Origin: Chloroflexota bacterium
GTDB lineage: Bacteria > Chloroflexota > Dehalococcoidia > JACPQK01
Assembly (NCBI GenBank): GCA_016190505.1
Contig: JACPQM010000046.1
Span: 62,001-126,000 of the forward strand
Direction of reading: 5' to 3'
Length of the DNA: 64,000 nucleotides
A model generated the notes under the pieces. The model saw only the letters and a program-made list of their open reading frames with translations. It ran no database searches and was not told the DNA's origin. Below are positions 1 to 8,753 of the stretch, one piece after another. The position numbers and the translations under genes are program-made. Each line of letters begins with the position of its first letter. The first letter of the stretch is position 1.

Positions 1-442
1 CAGGCGCAGTGATGCCCGCTTTTACGACGACGTCAATCTCTTCCCTGGTAGGGTAGCGGGCGGTGATCCGGCCCAGGTCCGGCTGCAACCGGTAGCCAGC
101 GACCACCCAGGTCTCGCGGGCCTTTGCCTTTCCAAACTCACCTATGACCTGGAGGCGGTACATCCTGTGGGGAGGGTGGCGCTCGTCCACAGGTGGTGAA
201 GGGGTATGCTCCGCCTGAAAGCGCCCGTGGCCGTCTCCAGGCTGCACCGGGTAGTACGCCAGGTCCTCGACGCGGCAGAGCAGCCGGCGGGGGACAATCC
301 CTTGCTCCTCCACCACAACAAAAGCGCCCAGGACCGGCGTGGACTCGCCAAGCTCCTGGGTACATACCAACTCCAGCTCGCCGCTGTTTCTGCCGAGCCC
401 AACGATAGTCCCCAGCTCTGCCGTCTCCGTCGCTCTTGCCAC
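1..442 (-). CDS. HerA/DUF87-like ATPase, N-terminal part (cut by the window edge)
   Basis: An open frame on the minus strand starts at a GTG (442-440), two codons after an in-frame TAG, and runs off the left end without a stop, giving 147 residues. The translation begins M-A-R-A-T-E-T-A-E-L-G-T-I-V-G-L and has alternating beta-strand and glycine patterns (G-A-F-V-V-V-E-E; R-R-L-L-C-R-V-E-D). This resembles the small HAS-barrel that precedes the motor domain of HerA-type ATPases, which pump DNA with NurA. The Walker motifs would lie outside the window, so the family call is inference. Codon usage is coherent; the opposite-strand frames look like shadows. Confidence 0.45.
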   Translation of the reverse strand, partial: MARATETAELGTIVGLGRNSGELELVCTQELGESTPVLGAFVVVEEQGIVPRRLLCRVEDLAYYPVQPGDGHGRFQAEHTPSPPVDERHPPHRMYRLQVIGEFGKAKARETWVVAGYRLQPDLGRITARYPTREEIDVVVKAGITAP

Positions 443-581
443 GCTCTATACCCATTAGCAACTCAGGCCCGAGCAGGTTCCCGAGCCTCAGACCATACGC
501 TGCCATTCGATGATTCATAACTCTATGTCCGGCGGCTGGCCCCGTCAATACCAGTTGGCAAAGCGAACGCAGGGCGGGCAT

Positions 582-669
582 CCCGACGCGTCGGGACCCC
601 TACACCTGCGCCGCTCACGCCGAGGCCACAAATGGGGCGCAGGCGTAGGGGTAACCCTTGTGGTTACCC
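582..669. terminator. Cluster of inverted repeats downstream of the first bicupin
   Basis: Three inverted structures lie between the bicupin stop (698) and the next gene start (442): a 14-bp palindrome CCCGACGCGTCGGG (582-595), a 17-nt arm pair with one mismatch (596-612 with 636-652), and a perfect 8-bp stem GGGTAACC/GGTTACCC with a 5-nt loop (649-669). None is followed by a clear T-tract, so they may stabilise or process the 3' end rather than act as classic intrinsic terminators. The rest of 443-697 holds no gene I can support. Confidence 0.5.
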
Positions 670-697
670 AGGGGGTGGGCCAGCGCGCGTCAGCCAG

Positions 698-1774
698 CTA
701 GCCCATGTACTCCGGCGAGTTCTCCAGTTGCTCCAAGCCACAAGCCAGGTCCGGGCCGAGCGTATCCAACCAGTTAAGCTCGCAGGCGACCAGCTTTGCC
801 GGGTTGTGGGCGTCGGCATTGAAGTGCTGGAAGATGCATCCCCCAGTCTTGATGGGGAGCATGATCACGTCCTCCGATCCCCAGTCGTACCTCTTCCCAT
901 CCAGGACGGTGTAACCGGTGCCTTCCACCACGAAGTGGACCCGGCCACCCTGGTGTTTCTGCTTGCCCGAGCGGCTTCCCGGCGGTATCTCGTGGGACCA
1001 GAACAGGAAATGCCGGCAGACGACATTTGGAATATCTGGGTGTAGATACCACCGGTACAGGCCCATGCGGTTGTTCTCCAGGGGCAGGTCCTTCCCCTTG
1101 ACTACCAGCGGAACCTCCGCCATACGCCGCCGCCAGCCATTCCGGCGGGAGTAGATGGCGTCGAGCAGGTCTCTGGGTTGCCCGTCAACGCTTATGTCCA
1201 TGCCCTTGAGGGTGGCACTTCCGGGAACGAAGTCCGTGGGGCGGTATACGGCCTCGTTCTTGGGGCCTTTCCAAGTGGGCGCATCCTGGACCTGCCGGGT
1301 CTCGTAGCTCAGGGTCTCCTGTAGGGCCCAGTGATGAAACCGCACGCGACCGCAAGGCTGGCCAGGCTGGAGGTTGACGTGATAGTGGACGTTTTCCGTG
1401 GGAGTAACCGGGATGACCTCCAGGTCCCCCGCCTCCCAGTCGAAGCGCCTATCGTTGTTGACGGTGTAGCCGCGTCCCTCCAGGATGTACAGGAGGACCC
1501 CGCCACCGGTATGGCTGTGGACTCCGCGCTGCTCTACTATGTGCGAAGAGCGACTCATGCCCCAACTCGGCGCAGCCATTTGGTCCCAATTGTGGGGTCC
1601 GAGGTAGTTCCTGCCGTAACCTTGACGGCTCATCTGCCAGGGGACCTCATCGGCCTTGAGGATGACCTTGCCCTCCTTACGCAGGCGGGTTTTCTGGATC
1701 CTCCACTCCAGACCCAGGTCGTACTGGTCCTGCTGGGGCTCTTTTTCCTTGAGCCTTTCCAACTCTCGTTCCAC
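698..1774 (-). CDS. Bicupin protein (gentisate 1,2-dioxygenase-like fold), paralogue 1
   Basis: A two-cupin protein of 358 residues. The first cupin has H-S-H-T-G-G-G followed by L-E-G-R-G-Y-T-V; the second has K-H-Q-G-G-R-V-H-F-V-V-E-G. These place one metal-binding barrel in each half, as in gentisate/hydroxynaphthoate dioxygenases, but the usual metal-ligand Glu of the cupin motif is not obvious. I chose the GTG at 1774 because AAGGAGG lies five bases upstream and the protein then begins M-E-R-E-L-E-R like its four paralogues; an ATG 24 bases earlier is possible. It is very similar throughout to the next gene (1813-2892), so the two look like a recent tandem duplication. Substrate unknown; ring-cleaving dioxygenase is a family-based guess. 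Confidence 0.8.
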   Translation of the reverse strand: MERELERLKEKEPQQDQYDLGLEWRIQKTRLRKEGKVILKADEVPWQMSRQGYGRNYLGPHNWDQMAAPSWGMSRSSHIVEQRGVHSHTGGGVLLYILEGRGYTVNNDRRFDWEAGDLEVIPVTPTENVHYHVNLQPGQPCGRVRFHHWALQETLSYETRQVQDAPTWKGPKNEAVYRPTDFVPGSATLKGMDISVDGQPRDLLDAIYSRRNGWRRRMAEVPLVVKGKDLPLENNRMGLYRWYLHPDIPNVVCRHFLFWSHEIPPGSRSGKQKHQGGRVHFVVEGTGYTVLDGKRYDWGSEDVIMLPIKTGGCIFQHFNADAHNPAKLVACELNWLDTLGPDLACGLEQLENSPEYMG

Positions 1775-1812
1775 GTTTACCTCCTTGGTCGCTGCCACCG
1801 TGGGGCAGGTAG

Positions 1813-2892
1813 CTAGCCCGCGTAGTCCGGCGAGTTCTCCAGTTGCTCCAGGCCACAGGCCAGGTCCGGGCCGAGGGTATCCAGCCAGTTAAGCTCGCAG
1901 GCGACCAGCTTTGCCGGGTTGTGGACGTCGGCATTGAAGTGCTGGAAGATGCATCCCCCCGTCTTGATGGGCAACATGATCACGTCTTCCGGTCCCCAGT
2001 CGTACCTCTTGCCGTCCAGAACGGTGTAGCCGTGGCCCTCGACCACAAAGTGTATCCGGCCACCCATGTGCTTCTGTTTCCCGGAGCGGCTGCCGGGCGG
2101 GATCTCGTGGGACCAGAACAGGAAGTGCCGGCACGCCAGGTCGGGAATGCTGGGGTGGAGATACCACCGGTAGAGGCCCATGCGGTTGTTCTCCAGTGGC
2201 AGTTCCTTCGCCTTGACCACAAGCCTCGCGGTGCTCAGGCGCTCCCGCCAACGGTTACGCCGAAGGTAGATGTCATCCAGGAGGTCCCTGGGTTGCCCGT
2301 CAATGTTGATGTCCATGCCCTTGAGGGTGGCGCTCTCGGGAACGAAGTCGGCTGGGCGGTACACAGACTCGTTCTTGGAACCTTTCCAGTCCGGGGCGTC
2401 CTGTACCTGGCGCGTCTCGTAGCTCACCGGCTCTTCGAAGGCCCAGTGATGGAACCGCACCCGGCCACAGGGCTTGCCCGGGTTGAGGTTGACGTGGTAG
2501 TGCACGTTCTCGGTGGGGGTGACCGGGATAACCTCGAGGTCGCCGGCCTCCCAGTCGAAGCGCTGTCCGTTGTTGACCGTGTAGCCCCGGCCTTCCAGGA
2601 TGTACAGGAGTACCCCTCCGCCAGTGTGGCTGTGGATGCCGCGCTGCTCCACTACGTGGGAAGAGCGACTCATGCCCCAGCCAGGCGCGGCCAACTGGTC
2701 CCAGTTCTGGGCACCGATGTAGTTCTTGCCGTAGCCGTGGCGGCTCATTTGCCACGGGACCTCCTCCGCCTTGAGGATGACCTTGCCTTCCTTGCGCTGG
2801 CGGGTCTTGTCTATCTTCCATTGAAGTGTAAAGTCGTACTGGTCCTGCTGCGGCTCTCTCTCCTTGACCCGCTCAAGCTCTCTCTCTACCAT
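1813..2892 (-). CDS. Bicupin protein (gentisate 1,2-dioxygenase-like fold), paralogue 2
   Basis: A 359-residue double cupin starting M-V-E-R-E-L-E-R, with AAGGAGG five bases before the ATG. Cupin 1 carries H-S-H-T-G-G-G and the segment D-W-E-A-G-D-L-E-V-I-P-V; cupin 2 carries K-H-M-G-G-R-I-H-F-V-V-E-G. The C-terminus ends in a conserved tail (G-L-E-Q-L-E-N-S-P-D-Y) shared with the other paralogues, which marks them as one subfamily. It is co-directional with its near twin downstream and with the solute-binding protein upstream (2970-4757), suggesting an uptake-plus-oxidation unit. The exact reaction cannot be inferred. Confidence 0.8.
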   Translation of the reverse strand: MVERELERVKEREPQQDQYDFTLQWKIDKTRQRKEGKVILKAEEVPWQMSRHGYGKNYIGAQNWDQLAAPGWGMSRSSHVVEQRGIHSHTGGGVLLYILEGRGYTVNNGQRFDWEAGDLEVIPVTPTENVHYHVNLNPGKPCGRVRFHHWAFEEPVSYETRQVQDAPDWKGSKNESVYRPADFVPESATLKGMDINIDGQPRDLLDDIYLRRNRWRERLSTARLVVKAKELPLENNRMGLYRWYLHPSIPDLACRHFLFWSHEIPPGSRSGKQKHMGGRIHFVVEGHGYTVLDGKRYDWGPEDVIMLPIKTGGCIFQHFNADVHNPAKLVACELNWLDTLGPDLACGLEQLENSPDYAG

Positions 2893-2923
2893 TGACGCCT
2901 CCTTTCACCCCCATCCTCACCTT

Positions 2924-2956
2924 CCCCACCTTCCCCCGTCAAGGGGGAAGGCGGGG
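2924..2956. terminator. Intercistronic hairpin (9-bp stem plus extension)
   Basis: CCTTCCCCC (2929-2937) and GGGGGAAGG (2943-2951) form a perfect 9-bp stem with a 5-nt loop, extended by CCCC/GGGG after one mismatch. It sits between the solute-binding protein stop (2970) and the bicupin start (2892). Without a T-run it is more likely an RNA-processing or stabilising element that uncouples expression of the binding protein from the bicupins. Confidence 0.5.
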
Positions 2957-2969
2957 ATAGGGGTGTCCT

Positions 2970-4757
2970 TTACTTGTCTAGCCAGATGACCTGGGACCAG
3001 AAGCGGCTGGTGGGTTCGTCACCAGCCTTGACGAAGTCCTTGACCCAGGGCTGGGCGATGGAGTAATCATAGTGGTTGGGGGCAACGAGGATGTACACCT
3101 GGTCGGCCAGGCGATACTGAATGCGCTTGAGCAGGTCAGCGCCCTTGGCCGCGTCTGTCGTGATGGCAAACTGTTCGATAAGGGGGTCGAGTTCCCGGTC
3201 AACCACGTGGCTCTTGTTGTCGACAATTGGCGTCTTGCTGTGATAGGAACCAAAGTGAACATAAGGGTTTTCAATGTCCCCTGCCTTGGCCGCCCGAAAG
3301 CCTTGCCACTCGCCGCTGACCGTCTGCTGGTCATACACCGCCCGCAGTAGGTAGGTAAGCTTGGCCCGGATGCCCACCGCGTTGAGCATTTGCGACATGG
3401 TCTCCATGGCCTCGGTATAGGGAGAGCCATAGCCTGAGTAGGCGTTGAATACGGTGTCAAAGCCGTTGGGGTAACCGGCCTCCGCCAGCAAGCGTTTGGC
3501 CTCGGCGGGATTGTACTCCATGTTGCGCCGCAGCTCGGGCGAGAACTCGTCCAGCTTGAGGTAGCCTGCGTTCAGGGGCGGCAGAATGGTGGAGCGCACG
3601 GCCTGACCCCCGAAGGCGGTCTTGACGTAGTTCTCCTGGTCAAGAGCCATGAGGGCTGCCCTGCGTACCCGGACGTCGTTAAGGGGTGGCTGGTCGGTCC
3701 TCATAAAGGTCACCAGCGGGGTAATGGTGGGGCAGCGCTGGACCTGGAGCTGGGGGGCCATCCTGGCCAGGCTCGCGGCGATGACTACAGGAACCTCAGC
3801 GTACCACAGGTCCAGCTTGCCGGAGGTCATAGCAGCGAGCCGGGTGCTCATGTCCGGTACGTCCAGGAAGACCAGACTGTCCAAATAGGGCAGTCCTTTC
3901 TGGAAGTAATCGGGGTTACGCTTCAGCTCCACCCGGACCGCGGTCACAGCCTTAACAAAAGTGAAGGGCCCGGTGCCCACCCAACTCTTCTCCGGGGTGT
4001 CCCAGTCCCCCCACGTCTTGTCCCGGGAGAAGTCGCCGGACTCCCTGGCCACGATGTTGTCCGTGGTGCCAAAGGCCAGATAGCTCATGATGGTGGGGAA
4101 GGGATTCTTGGTCTGGAACCGGACGGTGTAGCGGTCCACCGCCTGCATCTCTTTCAGCGTTTGTTTGAGCGCGTCCATGCGGGGATTCATCTCCATGATG
4201 CGTTTCCAGCTCCAGAGCACGTCTTCAGAGGTCATCTCACGGCCATTCACCGGGGCCTTGTTCTGAAACTTGACCCCCTGGGCGAGTTTGACCTCGAAGG
4301 TAGTATCGCTGGTCCAGGCCCAGCTCTGGGCCAGGTCAGGGACAATGTCCCATTCGCATGACTTGGTGCCCGTGGCCGCCTTGCCCGCCAGGGAGTTGAA
4401 CACGGACTGGTGAATGGCCCGGAAGTGGCGGGCGCTCTTGATGTGCTTTTGGAAGTCCCACTCCAATGGCCAGTCCCGAATATAGGCAATGGCTGTACCA
4501 CCGTACTTGGGCCCGGCTACCGCAGGCGGCGCAGATGTGGGCTTGGCCGTAGGCGGCGCAGATGTGGGCCTGGCCGTAGGCGGCGCCGCAGTAGCGCCGG
4601 ATGGCACCTGAGTCACGGTGGGACTCAAGGCGGCGGTGGGCGGAGGTGCCGCCTGTGTGGGCTGAGAGGTCGGCGTAGCCTCCGCCGCCGGACCGCAAGC
4701 GGCCAGCGTGAGGGCCAGCAGCAACACCAGTGCAAACCAGCGATTCCTGCCAAACAT
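2970..4757 (-). CDS. ABC transporter substrate-binding lipoprotein, family 5 (peptide/opine/nickel type)
   Basis: 595 residues beginning with a short basic region, a hydrophobic helix and the lipobox L-A-A-C (Cys about residue 21), so it should be a lipid-anchored extracytoplasmic receptor. A Pro/Thr/Ala linker of about 60 residues contains a tandem repeat (T-A-R-P-T-S-A-P-P / T-A-K-P-T-S-A-P-P) encoded by repeated DNA near 4530-4580. The mature part has the family 5 signatures (V-N-G-R-E-M-T-S-E-D-V; G-T-G-P-F-T-F; V-R-R-A-A-L-M-A-L-D-Q; L-L-A-E-A-G-Y-P-N-G-F). AAAGGAG precedes the ATG. No permease or ATPase gene is in the window, so it must work with a transporter encoded elsewhere. Ligand unknown. 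Confidence 0.9.
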   Translation of the reverse strand: MFGRNRWFALVLLLALTLAACGPAAEATPTSQPTQAAPPPTAALSPTVTQVPSGATAAPPTARPTSAPPTAKPTSAPPAVAGPKYGGTAIAYIRDWPLEWDFQKHIKSARHFRAIHQSVFNSLAGKAATGTKSCEWDIVPDLAQSWAWTSDTTFEVKLAQGVKFQNKAPVNGREMTSEDVLWSWKRIMEMNPRMDALKQTLKEMQAVDRYTVRFQTKNPFPTIMSYLAFGTTDNIVARESGDFSRDKTWGDWDTPEKSWVGTGPFTFVKAVTAVRVELKRNPDYFQKGLPYLDSLVFLDVPDMSTRLAAMTSGKLDLWYAEVPVVIAASLARMAPQLQVQRCPTITPLVTFMRTDQPPLNDVRVRRAALMALDQENYVKTAFGGQAVRSTILPPLNAGYLKLDEFSPELRRNMEYNPAEAKRLLAEAGYPNGFDTVFNAYSGYGSPYTEAMETMSQMLNAVGIRAKLTYLLRAVYDQQTVSGEWQGFRAAKAGDIENPYVHFGSYHSKTPIVDNKSHVVDRELDPLIEQFAITTDAAKGADLLKRIQYRLADQVYILVAPNHYDYSIAQPWVKDFVKAGDEPTSRFWSQVIWLDK

Positions 4758-4798
4758 CGTCGTGCTCCTTTCAGCGCCCCGGACTCCAGCGAGGCAGC

Positions 4799-5863
4799 CT
4801 ACGGATAGTCCGGGGAATTCTCCAATTGCTCAAATCCAGATGCCAGGTCAACCCCGAGTATGCTGGTCCAGTTGGGTTCACCCACGATAAGCTCCGCTGG
4901 GTTAGCCGGGTCGGCGTTGAAGTGCTGGAAGATGCATCCCCCTGCCTTCACGGGGAGCATCATGATGTCCCCTTCTTCCCAGTCGTACCTCTTGTCATCC
5001 AGTATGCTGTAGCCTTTGCCTGAGAGCACGTAATGGACGCGGCCGCCCTGGTGCTTCTGCTTGCCCGAGCGGCTGCTGGGCGGAATCACGTGGGACCAGA
5101 GTAGCGTATGGCGGCAGGCCACGTGGGTGAAAGACGGATGAACGTACCAGCGGTACAGGCCCATGCGGTTGCGCTCTTGGGGCAAGCCCTTTTTCTTGAT
5201 CACTAGCGGAGCACCCAGCGTCTCCTGCCGCCACTGGTCCCGACGGCGGAACATGTCGTCGAGCAGGGTGCCGTCATACTTGATTTCCTGCCCTCTGATG
5301 TAAGCGCTCTTGGGAACGAAGTTTTCCGGCCGGTACAGGTCCTTCTTCACCGGCCCTTTGAACTCGGGCGAGGCTTCTACCTGGCGGGTCTCCAGGCTGA
5401 TAGACTCCCCAAAGGGCCAAAACCGCCAGGCCATCCATTCACACGGCTCGCCCGGGTTCAGGTTGAAGTGCTGATGCACGTTCTCGAACGGGGTGACGGG
5501 CAACATCTCCAGATCCCCGGCCTCCCAGTCAAGGCGGACATCATTGTTGACCGTGTAGCCACGTCCTTTCATGACGAATATCAGGGTACCCCCGCCGGTG
5601 TGGCTGTGTTTGCCCCGCTTTTCCACGGCATGGCTGGTGCTATGTATCATCCAGCCAGGGGTGGCCACCTCATCCCAGTTGTGAGGGCCGAGGTAGTGCT
5701 TGCCCAGCCCTTGAGGGGTCATGGTCCAGGGGACTTCCTCGCCTCTGAGAATGATCTGGCCCTCTTTGCGGCGGCGGGCCCGGTCAATGCGGAAGCGCAT
5801 ATTGACCTCAAAGGCTTCCATCGTTGGCTCGCGCTCCTTAAGGCGTTCCAGCTCTCGTTCCAA
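4799..5863 (-). CDS. Bicupin protein, paralogue 3
   Basis: A 354-residue double cupin of the same subfamily as 698-1774 and 1813-2892 but more diverged. It starts with TTG (M-E-R-E-L-E-R) behind AGGAGG at a spacing of six bases. Cupin 1 has K-H-S-H-T-G-G-G and a D-W-E-A-G-D-L motif, cupin 2 has K-H-Q-G-G-R-V-H-Y-V-L-S-G. The conserved tail (G-F-E-Q-L-E-N-S-P-D-Y-P) is present. It lies between two solute-binding protein genes, 41 bases from the downstream one. Probable metal-dependent dioxygenase or isomerase; function not established. Confidence 0.78.
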   Translation of the reverse strand: MERELERLKEREPTMEAFEVNMRFRIDRARRRKEGQIILRGEEVPWTMTPQGLGKHYLGPHNWDEVATPGWMIHSTSHAVEKRGKHSHTGGGTLIFVMKGRGYTVNNDVRLDWEAGDLEMLPVTPFENVHQHFNLNPGEPCEWMAWRFWPFGESISLETRQVEASPEFKGPVKKDLYRPENFVPKSAYIRGQEIKYDGTLLDDMFRRRDQWRQETLGAPLVIKKKGLPQERNRMGLYRWYVHPSFTHVACRHTLLWSHVIPPSSRSGKQKHQGGRVHYVLSGKGYSILDDKRYDWEEGDIMMLPVKAGGCIFQHFNADPANPAELIVGEPNWTSILGVDLASGFEQLENSPDYP

Positions 5864-5901
5864 ACGTTACCTCCTGGCTTGGCGACAATACGCAGTCCAG
5901 G

Positions 5902-5922
5902 CTGGGTTACTTGGTAACCCAG
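5902..5922. terminator. Perfect 9-bp stem hairpin
   Basis: CTGGGTTAC (5902-5910) and GTAACCCAG (5914-5922) are perfect complements around a TTG loop. It lies after the stop of the solute-binding protein (5975) and before the bicupin start (5863). Its sequence is related to the GGGTAACC hairpin at 649-669, so the two may belong to one element family. No T-tract follows. Confidence 0.5.
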
Positions 5923-5974
5923 AGCCTTTCCATGAACGGTGCCCCCCGCTTCCAGTACAATAGCTCTTCAGTCC

Positions 5975-7741
5975 CTACTGGGCCATCCAGATCTGCTCAA
6001 AGAGGGGTGATATGTACTGCCCCTGACCGTCCCCGTTGTCGAAGTTCCTGAGCCGGGGCTGCCCCACGAGGTAGTAGAAGGGGGCAGGCAGGGAATAGAA
6101 GTAGGCCTGGTCCACCCAGCGAATCATTAGCTGCCGGATTAGCTCCTTGACGCGCGTTTCATTGGTAGCCAGGTTGAACTCCTTCAGCAGCTTGTCGGTA
6201 ACCTCCCGGTCGCACACCCGGCTGCGGTTGATGCCGGGCTCCTGGTCACACGGGTAGCTTACGAACCTGTGCCAGGGCTCGGGGGCCGAGGCGCTGCTAA
6301 TGAGGAGGGCATCCTGGTTTCCCCGTTGGGCGTTGTAGCGGCCTCGTTCCAGCCATACCAGCTTGGCCCGAATGCCCACGTTGTTGAGCATTGCCTGGAC
6401 GGCTTCCGCCGCCTCGTTCCATGGGGAGCCGTAGTAGCGGGTGAACTCGAGGGTGGTGTCGAAGCCGTTGGGGAAACCCGCCTCCGCCAGCAGTTTCTTG
6501 GCCTCTGCCTGGTTGGCATAGAGGTACTTGCGCACCTCGGGCGGGTAGTCCTCCCGGCTGGTAAGCCCCAGGATCATGGTATGCAGGATGGCCCCGGAGG
6601 GGAAGCCCTCCCCCTGGAGCACCGACTTGATGATGGCATCCTGGTCAATGGCCATGAAAAGTGCCCGACGCACTCGGACATCGTTCCACGGGGGAACGTC
6701 ATTTCGGATCTGGATGGTCCCAATGCCATCGGTCCCCGGGCACTTGGTTACCCGGATGTCCGGGTTGGTGGCCTGTATGGCTTGCACCGTGACCGCGCTC
6801 TTCTTGTACGTATCCAGCTCCAGCATCCCTGAGCGGATGAGAGCCATGCGAGTGGCCCCGTCTGGCAAGACCAACATCTCCACCCCGCTGAGATAGGGGA
6901 GACCAGGCTTGAAGTAGCTGGGGTTGCGCTCCACAGTTATCTTCACCCCTGGGCGCCACGCCTTGAACATGAAGGGGCCGGTGCCGATCCAGGAACGGTC
7001 AGGGTCGTCCCAGCCGCCGTCCTTTCCAGCGGACTCCTTGGCAGTGGGAGTAGAGCCGTAATAGGACGCGAGCACCCCGTAAAGCAGAGCCAGGGTGGGT
7101 GCCTCGGAGACCATGTTCAGCGTATACCTGTCCGCCGCTTTGATCTCCGAAACGGAGTCCAGGTACTCCGCGAAGCGGGGCTGCTCGGCCTTGGCCCGGT
7201 TCAGGGACCAGGCAGCATCCTCGGCGGTGAGCTCGCGGCCATTGACCGGCGTCTTTGGGTGGAACTTGATCCCAGGGCGAAGCTTGATCTCCAGGGTGTT
7301 GCCCTTCCATTGCCAGCTCTCCGCCGCATTACCAAAGAGGGGGCGGGAACATGAGGCGTCTCCCTTTTGGGGCCACTGGAATTCTATGAGCTTGCTGAAA
7401 ACCAGCTCCCAGGAGTCCCGGAGGGCAGTGTCCCCGGTGATGTTCCTTACTCGGTCGAAGCGGTCCGGGTCGGCCGGTATGCTAAGCTTGAGCACTCCCC
7501 CGTAGCGGGGCTGGGAGAGCGCTGAGGCTGCCGGGGTAGCGGTTGGGGTCGGTTTAGGGGTGGGTGGTGGGGCGGCCCCACGGCCCGCTGGGGTAGGCGT
7601 GGTTGTGGGAGTGGGCATCACCCCAGTGGGGGTGGCGGCCGACCGGGTGGGTGTGGGGCTGGCCTGTGCTGCCGGGCCGCAGGCCGCCAGCAGCAGACCC
7701 AGCGCGCTCAGCGCCATCAGCCATCGCTTCCTGCCTTCCAT
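5975..7741 (-). CDS. ABC transporter substrate-binding lipoprotein, family 5
   Basis: 588 residues from the ATG at 7741, which has AGGAGGG six bases upstream; an upstream ATG at 7792 gives an implausible extension before the signal peptide. The signal sequence ends in L-L-A-A-C-G-P-A-A, followed by a Thr/Pro/Ala-rich linker, then the family 5 body (V-N-G-R-E-L-T-A-E-D-A; G-T-G-P-F-M-F-K; V-R-R-A-L-F-M-A-I-D-Q; L-L-A-E-A-G-F-P-N-G-F). It is the most diverged of the four binding proteins. It follows the lyase and aldolase genes in the direction of transcription (70 bases gap), suggesting co-expression with the enzymes acting on its ligand. Confidence 0.9.
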   Translation of the reverse strand: MEGRKRWLMALSALGLLLAACGPAAQASPTPTRSAATPTGVMPTPTTTPTPAGRGAAPPPTPKPTPTATPAASALSQPRYGGVLKLSIPADPDRFDRVRNITGDTALRDSWELVFSKLIEFQWPQKGDASCSRPLFGNAAESWQWKGNTLEIKLRPGIKFHPKTPVNGRELTAEDAAWSLNRAKAEQPRFAEYLDSVSEIKAADRYTLNMVSEAPTLALLYGVLASYYGSTPTAKESAGKDGGWDDPDRSWIGTGPFMFKAWRPGVKITVERNPSYFKPGLPYLSGVEMLVLPDGATRMALIRSGMLELDTYKKSAVTVQAIQATNPDIRVTKCPGTDGIGTIQIRNDVPPWNDVRVRRALFMAIDQDAIIKSVLQGEGFPSGAILHTMILGLTSREDYPPEVRKYLYANQAEAKKLLAEAGFPNGFDTTLEFTRYYGSPWNEAAEAVQAMLNNVGIRAKLVWLERGRYNAQRGNQDALLISSASAPEPWHRFVSYPCDQEPGINRSRVCDREVTDKLLKEFNLATNETRVKELIRQLMIRWVDQAYFYSLPAPFYYLVGQPRLRNFDNGDGQGQYISPLFEQIWMAQ

Positions 7742-7810
7742 CGTTGCCCTCCTGTCAGTCCAGAGACCACCTTGTGCCAGCGTGTAGGCCACGAGTCCAT
7801 CAGATTGTGG

Positions 7811-8752
7811 CTAGGGCGTATAGATTCCCTGGGAGCCCTGGTATTTCTGCATCTCCTCCGGCGGCAGGTACTTCTCCTCCATGGCCCTGACCTGGGGCGT
7901 GCCCAGCAGGTCATTGAGCTTGAACCTGGAGAGGGGATGCCCCCTGGTCCGGGCGCGGAACTCGCGCAGCGCGTCCATGCCCCGTTTCTTGAAGTCGGCC
8001 AGGAAGTCCCACGATGCCAGAACGCCCGGCTCGGAGGCCAGGCCGGGGAAGAAGCCGACGGACACCCCGATAGCCTCCAGCTCCTCCAGGGAAGGGTGAG
8101 GCTCCATGGCGCTTCCCGTGCACATGAGCGGGCCGCTCACCGCGGCGCGGGCCAGTCGCAGCTCGTCCAGGGACTGGGGACCCTCGAAGTACACCACGTC
8201 TGCTCCAGCCTCTTTGTAGGCTTTCGCTCGCCGGAGGGCCTCCTCCAGGCCGCCACCGGCGGCGGTGCGTGCATCGGTACGGGCCACGATGACGAAGTCT
8301 GGGTCCAGCTCGTCCCGGGCATCCAGGGCCGCCCGGTACTTGCCTACGGCTTCTTCCAGCGGTATCAACTGCTTGCCAGTGACGAACCCACAGCGCTTGG
8401 GCGCCAACTGGTCCTCGATGTGCACCCCGGCCACGCCGGCCCGGATGAAGGCCTGGACAGTCCGGCGCACGTTGATGGCGTTACCGTAGCCGGTGTCGGC
8501 GTCGCTCAGCACAGGCAGGGTGGTAGCAGCCGCCACATAGCCAGCATTGGCGACCACTTCAGTCATGGTGGTGAGGCCGACATCCGGGAAGCCGTACTGG
8601 GCTGAGGTCAACCCACCCGACACGTACACAGCCTCATAGCCCAGCGCCTCCACCATCCTGGCCTGTAGGGCGTTGCACACCCCGGGCAGCACGAACAGCC
8701 TGGGTCCCTGGAAAAGCTGCTTCAGACGTGTAGTTGGCCGGATGGTCGTCAT
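7811..8752 (-). CDS. Isocitrate lyase/PEP mutase superfamily enzyme (2-methylisocitrate lyase or oxaloacetate decarboxylase type)
   Basis: 313 residues with the superfamily hallmarks: V-Y-V-S-G-G near residue 41, the metal-binding D-A-D-T-G-Y-G near residue 83, G-V-H-I-E-D-Q, and K-R-C-G, the catalytic Cys motif of lyases, here followed by F-V instead of the classical H-L. Members cleave or rearrange C-C or C-P bonds next to a carboxylate. The ATG is one base after the TGA of the aldolase gene (8754), so the two are translationally coupled. With the MmgE/PrpD protein (15707) this suggests a methylcitrate-like sequence, but prpC is absent from the window and the substrate is uncertain. Confidence 0.75.
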   Translation of the reverse strand: MTTIRPTTRLKQLFQGPRLFVLPGVCNALQARMVEALGYEAVYVSGGLTSAQYGFPDVGLTTMTEVVANAGYVAAATTLPVLSDADTGYGNAINVRRTVQAFIRAGVAGVHIEDQLAPKRCGFVTGKQLIPLEEAVGKYRAALDARDELDPDFVIVARTDARTAAGGGLEEALRRAKAYKEAGADVVYFEGPQSLDELRLARAAVSGPLMCTGSAMEPHPSLEELEAIGVSVGFFPGLASEPGVLASWDFLADFKKRGMDALREFRARTRGHPLSRFKLNDLLGTPQVRAMEEKYLPPEEMQKYQGSQGIYTP

Positions 8753-8753
8753 C

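Noticed and set aside
1843-2895. 350-codon plus-strand frame opposite bicupin paralogue 2
   Set aside because: Antisense shadow of a high-GC gene; residues are the complement of cupin motifs.
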